A stretch of DNA of 64,000 nt from contig JAPDOI010000185.1 in the NCBI GenBank assembly GCA_029168955.1, positions 962,001 to 1,026,000 of the forward strand, in the 5' to 3' direction. The notes under the pieces were generated by a model, which made no database searches, was not told the origin of the DNA, and worked only from the letters and a program-made list of their open reading frames with translations. Source of the DNA: Aplectana chamaeleonis. Its lineage: Eukaryota; Nematoda; Chromadorea; Rhabditida; Cosmocercidae. This document shows, one piece after another, positions 52,501 through 63,155 of the stretch. Each line of letters opens with the position of its first letter. Within the stretch, counting starts at the first letter, position 1. The translations under genes were made by a program, and so were the position numbers.

Positions 52501-55500
52501 ATGTCCTGCACACTTTCTATGACGTCCTGCACACTCCCACTAATGTCCTGCACACTCCCACTGATGCCCTGCGCACTCCCACCGATGTCCTGCACACTTT
52601 CTATGACGTCCTGCACACTCCCACTAATGTCCTGCACACTCCGACTGATGTCCTGCACACTTTCTATGACGTCCTGCACACTCCCACTGATGTCCTGCAC
52701 ACTCCGACTGATGTCCTGCACACTTTCTATGACGTCCTGCACACTCCCACTGATGTCCTGCGCACTCCCACCGATGTCCTGCACACTCCGACTGATGTCC
52801 TGCACACTTTCTGTGACGTCCTGCACACTCCCACTGATGTCCTGCGCACTCCCGCCGATGTCCTGCACACTCCGACTGATGTCCTGCACACTTTCTATGA
52901 CGTCCTGCACACTCCCACTAATGTCCTGCACACTACCACTGATGTCCTGCACACTCCCACTGATGTCCTGCACACACCCAGTGATGTCCTACACAGTTTC
53001 TATGACGTCCTGCACACTCCCACTGATGTCCTGCACACTTTCTATGACGTCCTGCACACTCCCACTAATGTCCTGCACACTCCCACTGATGTCCTGCACA
53101 CTCCCACCGATGTCCTGCACACTTTCTATGACGTCCTGCACACTACCACTGATGTCCTGCACACTTTCTATGACATCCTGCACGCTCCCACTAATGTCCT
53201 GCACACTCCGACTGATGTCCTGCACACTTTCTATGACGTCCTGCACACTCCCACTGATGTCCTGCGCACTCCCACCGATGTCCTGCACACTCCGACTGAT
53301 GTCCTGCACACTTTCTATGACGTCCTGCACACTCCCACTGATGTCCTGCGCACTCCCACCGATGTCCTGCACACTCCGACTGATGTCCTGCACACTTTCT
53401 ATGACGTCCTGCACACTCCCACTAATGTCCTGCACACTACCACTGATGTCCTGCACACTCCCACTGATGTCCTGCGCACTCCCACCGATGTCCTGCACAC
53501 TTTCCATGACATCCTGCACGCTCCCACTAATGTCCTGCACACTCCGACTGATGTCCTGCACACTTTCTATGACGTCCTGCACACTCCCACTGATGTCCTG
53601 CGCACTTCCACCGATGTCCTGCTCACTCCAACTGATGGCCTGCACACTTCTATGACGTCCTGCACACTCCGACTGATGTCCTGCACACTCCCACTAATGT
53701 CCTGCATACTCCGACTGATGTCCTGCACACTTTCTATGACGTCCTGCACACTCCCAATGATGTCCTGCGCACTCCCACCGATGTCCTGCACACTCCGACT
53801 GATGTCCTGCACACTTTCTATGACGTCCTGCACACTTCCACTGATGTCCTGCACACTCCCACTAATGTCCTGCACACTACCACTGATGTCCTGCACACTT
53901 TCTATGACATCCTGCACGCTCCCACTGATGTCCTGCACACTCCGACTGATGTCCTGCACACTCCCACCGATGTCCTGCACACTTTCTATGACATCCTGCA
54001 CACTCCCACTAATGTCCTGCACACTCCGACTAATGTCCTGCACACTCCCACTGACGTCCTGCACACTCCCACTAATGTCCTGCACACTCCCACAAATGTC
54101 CTGCGCACTTTCTATGACGCCCTGCACACTCCCACTGATGTCCTGCACACTTTCTATGACGTCATGCACACTCCCACTGGTGCCCTGCACACTCCCACTG
54201 ATGTCCTGCACACTCCCACTGATGTCCTGCACACTTTCTATGACGTCCTGCACACTCCCACTAATGTCCTGCACACTCCGACTGATGTCCTGCACACTTT
54301 CTATGATGTCCTGCACACTCCCACTGATGTCCTGCGCACTCCGACTGATGTCCTGCACACTTTCTATGACGTCCTGCCCACTCCCACTAATGTCCTGCAT
54401 ACTACCACTTATGTCCTGCACACTTTCTATGACGTCCTGCACACTCCCACTGATGTCCTGCACACTCCCACTGATGTCCTGCACACTCTCACTGATGTCC
54501 TGCCCACTTTCTATGACGTCCTGCACACTCCCACTGATGTCCTGCACACTCCCACTGATGTCCTGCACACTCCCACTGATGTCCTGCACACTCTCACTGA
54601 TGTCCTGCACACTTTCTATGACGTTCTGCACACTCCGACTGATGTCCTGCACACTTTCTATGACGTCCTGCACACTCCCACTGATGTCCTGCACAATCCG
54701 ACTGATGTCCTGCACACTCCGACTGATGTCCTGCACACTTTCTATGACGTCCTGCACACTCCCAATGATGTCCTGCGCACTCCCACCGATGTCCTGCACA
54801 CTCCGACTGATGTCCTGCACACTTTCTGTGACGTCCTGCACACTACCACTGATGTCCTGCACACTCCCACTGATGTCCTGCACACTCCCACTGATGTCCT
54901 GCACACTCCCACTGATGTCCTGCACACTCCCACTGATGTCCTGCACACTCCCACTGATGTCCTGCGCACTCCCACCGATGTCCTGCACACTCCGACTGAT
55001 GTCCTGCACACTTTCTGTGACGTCCTGCACACTACCACTGATGTCCTGCGCACTCCCGCCGATGTCCTGCACACTCCGACTGATGTCCTGTACACTTTCT
55101 ATGACGTCCTGCACACTCCCACTAATGTCCTGCACACTGCCCCTGATGTCCTGCACACTTTCTATGACATCCTGCACGCTCCCACTAATGTCCTGCACAC
55201 TCCGACTGATGTCCTGCACACTTTCTATGACGTCCTGCACACTTCCACTGATGTCCTGCACACTCCCACTAATGTCCTGCACACTACCACTGATGTCCTG
55301 CACACTTTCTATGACATCCTGCACGCTCCCACTAATGTCCTGCACACTCCCACTAATGTCCTGCACACTCCCACTGATGTCCTGCACGCTTTCTATGACG
55401 TCCTGCGCACTCCCACTAATGTCCTGCGCACATTCTGTGACATCCTGCACACTCCCACTGATGCCCTGCACACTCCCACTGATGTCCTGCACACTCCCAC

Positions 55501-58500
55501 TGATGTCCTGCACACTTTCTATGACGTCCTGCACACTCCCACTGATGCCCTGCACACTCCCACTGATGTCCTGCACACTCCCACTGATGTCCTGCACACT
55601 TTCTATGACGTCCTGCACACTCCCACTGATGCCCTGCACACTCCCACTGATGTCCTGCACACTCCCACTGATGTCCTGCACACTTTCTATGACGTCCTGC
55701 ACATTCCCACTAAAGTTCTGCACACTCCCACTCATGTCCTGCACACTCCCACTGATATCCTGCACCCTCCCACAGATGCCCTGCACACTTTATATGACGT
55801 CCTGCACACTCCCAATAATGTCCTGCGCACATTCTATGACGTCCTGCACACTCCCACTCATGTCCTGCACACTCCCACTGATATCCTGCACCCTCCCACA
55901 GATGCCCTGCACACTTTATATGACGTCCTGCACACTCCCAATAATGTCCTGCGCACATTCTGTGACGTCCTGCACACTCCCACTGATGTCCTGCACACTC
56001 CCACTGATGTCCTGCACACTCCCACTGATGTCCTGCACACTTTCTATGACGTCCTGCACACTACCACTCATGTCTTGCATACTCCCACTGATGCCCTGCA
56101 CACTCCCACTGATGTCCTGCACACTTCCTATGACGTCCTGCTTACTCCCACTAATGTCCTACACACTCCCACTGATGTCCTGCACACTTTCTATGCCATC
56201 CTGCTCGCTCCCACCAATGTCCTGCACACTCCCACTGATGTCCTGCACACTCCCCCTCATGTCCTGCACCCTCCCACTGATGTCCTGCACACTCCCACTG
56301 ATGTCCTGCACACTTTCTATGACATCCTGCGCACTCCCACTGATGTCCTGCACACTTTCTATGACGTCCTGCACACTTCCACTGATGTCCTGCACACTCC
56401 CACTAATGTCCTGCACACTACCACTGATGTCCTGCACACTTTCTATGACATCCTGCACGCTCCCACTGATGTCCTGCACACTCCGACTGATGTCCTGCAC
56501 ACTGATGTCCTGCACACTTTCTATGACGTCCTGCACACTCCCACTGATGTCCTGCACACTCCCACTGATGTCCTGCACACTTTCTATGACGTCCTGCACA
56601 CTACCACTAAAGTCCTGCACACTCCCATTGATGTCCTGCACACTCCCACTGATGTCCTGCACACTCCCACAGATGTCCTGCCCGCTCCCACTGATGTCCT
56701 GCACACTTTCTATGACGTCCTGCACACTCCCACTAATGTCCTGCACACTACCACTGATGTCCTGCACACTCCCACTGATGTCCTGCACTCTCCCACTGAT
56801 GTTCTGCACACTCCCACTAATCTCCTGCACACTTTCTATGACGTCCTGCACACTCCCACTAATGTCCTGCACACTCCCACTCATGTCCTGCACACTCCCA
56901 CTGATATCCTGCACCCTCACACTGATGCCCTGCACACTCCCACTGATGTCCTGCACACTTTCTACGGCGTCCGGCACACTCCCACTGATGTCCTGCACAC
57001 TTTCTATGACGTCCTGCACAACCCCACTGATGCCCTGCACACTTTCTATGACGTCCTGCACACTCCCACTGATGTCCTGCACACTCCCACTAATGTCCTG
57101 CACACTCCCACCGATGTCCTGCACACTTTCTATGACATCCTGCACGCTCCCACTAATGTCCTGCACACTTTCTATGACGTCCTGCACACTCCCAGTGATG
57201 TCCTGCGCACTCCCACTAATGTCCTGCACACTCCCACCGATGTCCTGCACACTCCCACTGATATCCTTCACACTCCCACTGATGTCCTGCACACACCCAG
57301 TGATATCCTGCACCCTCCCACAGATGCCCTGCACACTTTTTATGACGTCCTGCACACTCCCGTTAATGTCCTGCACACTCCCACTGATGTCCTGCACACT
57401 CTCACTGATGTCCTGCACACTTTCTATGACGTCATGCACACTCCCACTGATGTCCTGCACACTCCCACTAATGTCCTGCACACTCCCACTGATGTCCTGC
57501 ACACTCTCACTGATGTCCTGCCCACTTTCTATGACGTCCTGCACACTCCCGTCAATGTCCTGCACACTTTCTATGACGTCCTGCACGCTCCCACTAATGT
57601 CCTGCACACTCCGACTGATGTCCTGCACACTCCGACTGATGTCCTGCACACTTTCTATGACATCCTGCACGCTCCCACTAATGTCCTGCACACTCCGACT
57701 GATGTCCTGCACACTTTCTATGACGTCCTGCACACTCCCACTGATGTCCTGCGCACTCCCACCGATGTCCTGCACACTTTCCATGACATCCTGCACGCTC
57801 CCACTAATGTCCTGCACACTCCCACTAATGTCCTGCACACTGCCCCTGATGTCCTGCACACTTTCGATGACGTCCTGCACACTCCCACCGATGTCCTGCA
57901 CACTACCACTGGTGTCCTGCACACTCTCACTGATGTCCTGCACACTTTCTATGACGTCCTGCACACTCCCACTGATGTCCTGCACACTCCCACTAATGTC
58001 CTGCACACTCCCACTGATGTCCTGCACACTACCACTGATGTCCTGCACACTTTCCATGAGGTCCTGCACACTCCACGTCAACTGATGTCCTGCACACTTT
58101 CTATGACGTCCTGCACACTCCCACTGACGTCCTGCACACTCCCACTAATGCCTGCACACTCCCACTGATGTCCTGCGCACTTTCTCTGACATCCTGCACG
58201 CTCCCACTAATGTCCTGCACACTTTCTGTGACATCCTGCACACTCCCATTGATGTCCTGCACACTTTCTATGACGTCCTGCACACTCCCACTAATGCCTG
58301 CACACTCCCACTGATGTCCTGCGCACTCCCACTGATATCCTGCACCCTCCCACTGATGCCCTGCACACTCCCACTGATGTCCTGCGCACTCCCACCGATG
58401 TCCTGCACACTCCCACTGGCGTCCTGCACACTTTCTATGACGTCCTGCACACTCCCACTAATGTTCTGCACACTCCCACTCATGTCCTGCACACTCCCAC

Positions 58501-58640
58501 TGATATCCTGCACACTCCCACTGATATTCTGCACCCTCCCACTGATGCCCTGCACACTTTCTATGACGTCCTGCACACTCCCATTGATGTCCTGCACACT
58601 CCCACTGATGTCCTGCACACTCCCACTGATGTCCTGCACT
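16511..58640 (+). repeat. Core zone of the satellite
   Basis: The core is dominated by CTCCGACTGATG (for example the monomer at 27256-27276), CGCACTCCCACCG, and the linked pair TATGACATCC + CACGCTCCCACTAATG. A frequent composite of about ten monomers reads as peptide repeats TFYDVLH, TPTNVLH, TTTDVLH, TFYDILH, APTNVLH, TPTDVLH, TFYDVLH, TPTDVLR, TPTDVLH. It is reshuffled rather than strictly periodic. A rare CCTACACACTCCGACTG monomer marks at least a dozen block copies between about 29.0 and 50.3 kb. The stretches 16.5-21 kb and 53.7-58.6 kb mix edge and core variants. Confidence 0.85.
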
Positions 58641-60723
58641 CCCACTGATGTCCTGCACACTCCTACTGATGTCCTGCACACTTTCTATGACCTCCTGCAC
58701 ACTCCCGTCAACGTCCTGCACACTTTCTATGACGTCCTGCACACTCCCACTGATGTCCTGCACACTCCCACTAATGTCCTGCACACTCCCACTGATGTAC
58801 TGCACACTTTCTATGACATCCTGCACGCTCCCACTAATGTCCTGCACACACATGTCTGCACTTTCTGTGACGTCCTGCACACTCCCACTAATGTCCTGCA
58901 CACTCCCACTGATGTCCTGCACACTCCCACTAATGTCCTGCACACATTCCATGACGTCCTGCACACTCCCACTAATGTCCTTACTACCACTGATGTCCTG
59001 CACACTCCAGCTGGTGGTCTGCACACTTTCTATGACGTCCTGCACACTCCCATTAATGTCCTGCTTACTACCACTGATATCCTACACACTCCCACTGATG
59101 TCCTGCACACTTTCCATGACGTCCTGCACACTCCCACTGATGTCCTGCACACTCCCACTAATGTCATGCACACTCCCACTGATGTCCTGCACACTCCTAC
59201 TGATGACCTGAACACTATCTATGACCTCCTGCACACTCCCGTCAACGTCCTGCACACTTTCTATGACGTCCTGCACCCTCCCACTGATGTCCTGCACACT
59301 CCCACTAATTTCCTGCACACTCCCACTGATGTACTGCACAGTTTCTCTGACATCCTGCACGCTCCCACTAATGTCCTACGCACATTCTGTGACATCCTGC
59401 ACACTCCCACTAATGTCCTGCACACTCCCACTGATGTCCTGCACACTCCCACTAATGTCCTGCACACATTCCATGACGTCCTGCACACTCCCATTAATGT
59501 CCTCCTTACTACCACTGATGTCCTGCACACTCCAGCTGGTGGTCTGCACACTTTCTATGACGTCCTGCACACTCCCATTAATGTCCTGCTTACTACCACT
59601 GATGTCCTGCACACTCCCACTGATGTCCTGCACACTTTCCATGACGTCCTGCACACTCCCACTGATGTCCTGCACACTCCCACTAATGTCATGCACACTC
59701 CCACTGATGTCCTGCACACTCCTACTGATGACCTGAACACTATCTATGACCTCCTGCACACTCCCGTCAACGTCCTGCACACTTTCTATGACGTCCTGCA
59801 CCCTCCCACTGATGTCCTGCACACTCCCACTAATTTCCTGCACACTCCCACTGATGTACTGCACAGTTTCTCTGACATCCTGCACGCTCCCACTAATGTC
59901 CTGCGCACATTCTGTGACATCCTGCACACTCCCACTAATGTCCTGCACACTCCCACTGATGTCCTGCACACTCCCACTAATGTCCTGCACACATTCCATG
60001 ACGTCCTGCACACTCCCATTAATGTCCTGCTTACTACCACTGATGTCCTGCACACTCCCATTAATGTCCTGCTTACTACCTTTTGATGTCCTGCACACTC
60101 CCACTGATGTCCTGCACACTTTCCATGACGTCCTGCACACTCCCATTAATGTCCTGCTTACTACTACTGATGTCCTGCACACTCCCACTGATGTCCTGCT
60201 TACTACCACTGATGTCCTGCACACTCCCACTGATGTCCTGCACACATTCCATAACGTCCTGCACACTCCCATTAATGTCCTGCTTACTACCACTGATGTC
60301 CTGCACACTCCCATTAATGTCCTCCTTGCTACCACTGATGTCCTGCACACTCCAGCTGGTGGTCTGCACACTTTCTATGACGTCCTGCACACTCCCATTA
60401 ATGTCCTGCTTACTACCACTGATGTCCTGCACACTCCCACTGATGTCCTGCACACTCCCACTGATGTCCTGCACACTCCCACTGATGTCCTGCACACTTT
60501 CTATGACGTCCTGCACACTCCTACTGATGACCTGCACACTATCTATGACCTCCTGCACACTCCCGTCAACGTCCTGCACACTTTCTATGACGTCCTGCAC
60601 CCTCCCACTGATGTCCTGCACACTCCCACTAATTTCCTGCACACTCCCACTGATGTACTGCACACTTTCTCTGACATCCTGCACGCTCCCACTAATGTCC
60701 TGCGCACATTCTGTGACATCCTG
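58641..60723 (+). repeat. Right edge zone of the satellite
   Basis: The edge variants return: CCCGTCAACG (near 58705, 59238, 59764 and 60563), CATTAATG/CTTACTACC, CCTACTGATGACCTG, CCACTAATTTCC and CCAGCTGGTGG (59007, 59532, 60352). The order of the monomers matches the blocks of the left edge. A 1-base gain at about 60075 (CTACCTTTTGATG) and a 2-base loss at about 58979 are visible. Confidence 0.85.
59007..60056 (+). repeat. 525-bp higher-order repeat, two tandem copies
   Basis: Markers recur exactly 525 bp (25 monomers) apart: CCAGCTGGTGG at 59007 and 59532, and AACACTATCTATG at 59211 and 59736. The two copies (59007-59531 and 59532-60056) differ by only a few bases where I compared them, for example GATATCCTACAC against GATGTCCTGCAC, pointing to a recent duplication. 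Confidence 0.85.
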
Positions 60724-61878
60724 CCCACTTTCTACGGCGTCCGGCGCACTCCCACTTAGGTCCCGCACACTTTTCACGGCGTCCGGCGCAATCTAAATCG
60801 GGTACCACACATTTTCTACGGCGTTCTGCGCACACCCATTTGGGTCCCGCACACTTTCTACGGCGTCCGGCGCACTCCCACTTGGGTTCCACACACTTTT
60901 TACGGCGTCCGACGCACTGTTATTTGGGTCCCACACACTTTCTACGGCGTTCTGCGAACACCCATTTGGGTCCTACACACTTTATACGGTGTCCGGCGCA
61001 CTCCCACTTGGGTCCCACACACGTTCTACGGCGGTTTGCGCGCTCCTACCGGGGTCCCGCACACTTTCTACGGCGTCCGGCGCAATCTAATGTGGGTCCC
61101 GCACACTTTTTACGGCGTCCGGCGCAATCTAATTTGGGTCCCTAACACTTTCTGCGGCGTCTTGTGCACTCCCACTGGAGCCACATACAATTTCTACGGC
61201 GTCCGGCGCACTCCCACTTGGGTCCCACACACTTTTTACGGCGTCCGACGCACTGTTATTTGGGTCCCACACATTTTCTACGGCGTTCTGCGCACACCCA
61301 TTTGGGTCCCGCACACTTTCTACGGCGTCCGGCGCACTCCCACTTGGGTCCCGCATACTTTTTACGGCGTCCGGCGCAATCTAATTTGGGTCCCTAACAC
61401 TTTCTACGGCGTTCTGCGCACACCCATTTGGGTCCCGCACACTTTCTACGGCGTCCGGCGCACTCCCACTTGGGTCCCACACACGTTCTACGGCGTCTTG
61501 CGCACTCCTACTGGGGTCCCGCACACTTTTTACGGCGTCCGGCGCAATTTAATAAGGGTCCCGCACACTTTTTACGGCGTCCGGCGCAATCTAATTTGGG
61601 TCCCTAACACTTTCTGCGGCGTCTTGTGCACTCCCACTGGAGCCACGTACAATTTCTACGGCGCCCGGCGCACTCCCACTTGGGTCCCGCACACTTTCTA
61701 CGGCGTCCGGAGCACTCCCACTTGGGTCCCACGCACTTTTTACGGAGTCCGGCGCGATCTAATTTGGGTCCCGCACACTTTCTACGGCGTCCTGCGCAGT
61801 CCCACTTGGGTCCCGCACACTTTCTACGGCGTCTTGCGCACTCCTACTGGGGTCCCGCACACTATCTACGGCGTTCTG
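60724..61878 (+). repeat. Diverged 42-bp dimer satellite, about 27 copies
   Basis: The 42-bp unit has one half of type ACTTTCTACGGCGTCCGG and one of type CGCACTCCCACTTGGGTCC. Each half aligns to one of the two 21-bp classes of the main array (TTTCTATGACGTCCTG and CACTCCCACTGATGTCCTG). Strict alternation is retained here, unlike in the main array. Higher-order spacing is visible: GACGCACTGTTATT at 60911 and 61247 (336 bp, 8 units) and GTGCACTCCCACTGG at 61164 and 61626 (462 bp, 11 units). The open frame at 61036-61947 is a by-product of the period. Confidence 0.9.
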
Positions 61879-61980
61879 TGGCGCACTTCTGAGTCACACC
61901 GTGCGGCGTTCCAAAAAGTACTTCCGAGATCCACCCCTATTGATTGAAGCGTTGCCCCGTTTCAGGGAGCGTTCAATCCT

Positions 61981-62309
61981 GGGGCCGTATGCAAGAACGT
62001 GCCGGCTGGGGCATGGGCAGTGCAGTCGGCGCCTTTGAAGATTGATGTTGCTTACAAGACAGGACATGTTTCTCGTAGTTGGTCACAAGTCGAAACGCGT
62101 ATGTCGTACCCCATCTCTGTGCCCTAGCCGCCCCAGCTAGGAGATCGGAGCGGCTGGGGGCAGCGAGAAAGACTGTTGGGGTACGACATACGTGTCTTGA
62201 CTTGTGACCAACTACGATAGACGTGTCCTATCTTGTGAGCAACGGCAATCTTCAAAGGCGCCGACTGCACTGCCCTAGCCCCATCCGGCGCGTTCTTGCA
62301 TACGGCCCC
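61981..62309. mobile_element. 329-bp hairpin MITE-like element
   Basis: Two 132-bp arms (61981-62112 and 62178-62309) are imperfect reverse complements. The ends read GGGGCCGTATGCAAGAACG and CGTTCTTGCATACGGCCCC. Internal matches include GGCGCCTTTGAAGATTG and CGTAGTTGGTCACAAGTC. The 65-bp loop carries a second partial stem (AGCCGCCCCAGCT against AGCGGCTGGGGG). There is no coding sequence and no clear target duplication. Confidence 0.8.
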
Positions 62310-63155
62310 TGAGCAAAAGCCTATCAGTAACGGTGTTTATTTCACTAGTTCATTATTACGAATGAGTAAACGTCGGATGGTTTGTAATAACATGTTTACG
62401 TGTTTTTGTCTTTCTTGACTCTCAATTTTAAGTTCCGCAAAAATTGAGCTACAAACTTCAAAATTTGACAGGAGCTATATGCAATCATGACCAACTTTCT
62501 GGCCAAAAATGAGCTTTCTAGCTCAACGATAAGTGCTCCAACAAGATCGTGTACGCCAACTGAAAAAAGGAGATGAACCCTTTTTTAAATACCGGTATGG
62601 AGCTTCGGGGGCTCGTCTCGCGCGGTCACGGCGCGGTCAAGTTGCCTCCTAGTGCTGGATTCCTCTAAAACTCCGACACGATACGATCATTGATCGTCGA
62701 GTGCATTGTGTGGTGTGTTACCTCGCGCAGGTCAGACGCAGAACTCTATTTTGGGCCAGCCGGGATTCAAGGTAAAGCTGTGGTTTTTTTTTCTATAAAT
62801 CTGTTGGGAAGCTAGGTTTTTCAAGAAGTTCCCTACATTAGTTCTTTCGAGACCCCCACTTTTTTATCAGTGTCGGCAAAAATTTAACTGATCACAAACT
62901 TTTCTAAAAACAAGGTTATTCACCAAACCCTAAGGAAAATACCAGGCAGGGAAAGCAAAACCAGAGAAAATGCGAAATAACACGATAAATTGCCAGACAA
63001 TACATTGAACTTGTAGGGAAATTGAAGGAACGGACGAGAACACGTATAGAAGAAATGCTCTTCATAATTCGAACTGCTCATAGACCCTATCCGAGAAAGT
63101 CAAAAACGTCAGATCTCATCACTGGAAAATAGCTCATTGCCTTCGAAAACACATC
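62310..63155. other. Unassigned DNA between hairpin element and terminal satellite
   Basis: No ORF of note, RNA gene or repeat is recognised. A 15-bp palindrome, ACGATCATTGATCGT (62683-62697), and a possible splice donor after GGGATTCAAG (about 62773) are present but isolated. AT-rich sequence with short homopolymers dominates the rest. Confidence 0.4.

Larger units (their letters stand above)
13522..60723 (+). repeat. 21-bp minisatellite, main segment (about 2,250 monomers)
   Basis: 47.2 kb of tandem 21-bp monomers with no other inserted DNA. Two base classes alternate irregularly: class A (CCCACTGATG then TCCTG) and class B (TTTCTATGACG then TCCTG). Common variants are CCACTAATG, CTCCGACTG, CGCACTCCCACCG, TATGACATCC followed by CACGCTCCC, and CTACCACTG. 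Length changes are almost all multiples of 21. Rare out-of-phase indels occur at about 27366, 53648, 58979 and 60075. In consensus, two forward frames (TPTDVLH and CTLPLMS repeats) and one reverse frame (VQDISGS/VQDVIES) stay open, producing very long spurious ORFs, including one of 10,053 codons at 27924-58085. That ORF crosses the 53648 indel and switches repeat peptide there. I see no start context, domain, splice signal or promoter supporting translation. Confidence 0.97.

Noticed and set aside
27924..58085. Single 10,053-residue protein-coding gene
   Set aside because: The frame is open because the 21-bp unit has stop-resistant codons. It crosses a 1-base indel near 53648, after which the repeat peptide changes from TPTDVLH to CTLPLMS. 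No domain, splice, start or promoter support is seen.
7534..60723. CRISPR-like array
   Set aside because: There is direct tandem repetition without unique spacers, in a eukaryotic context with a 21-bp period.
7534..60723. Telomeric or regional centromeric array
   Set aside because: No run of the nematode telomere motif TTAGGC is present. If this is a strongylid nematode its chromosomes should be holocentric, so a regional centromere is not indicated by the sequence alone.
61036..61947. 303-codon protein with TFYGVRRTPTWVPH repeats
   Set aside because: This is a by-product of the 42-bp dimer period.
62683..62697. Operator-like 15-bp palindrome ACGATCATTGATCGT
   Set aside because: It is single and isolated with no gene nearby; chance cannot be excluded.
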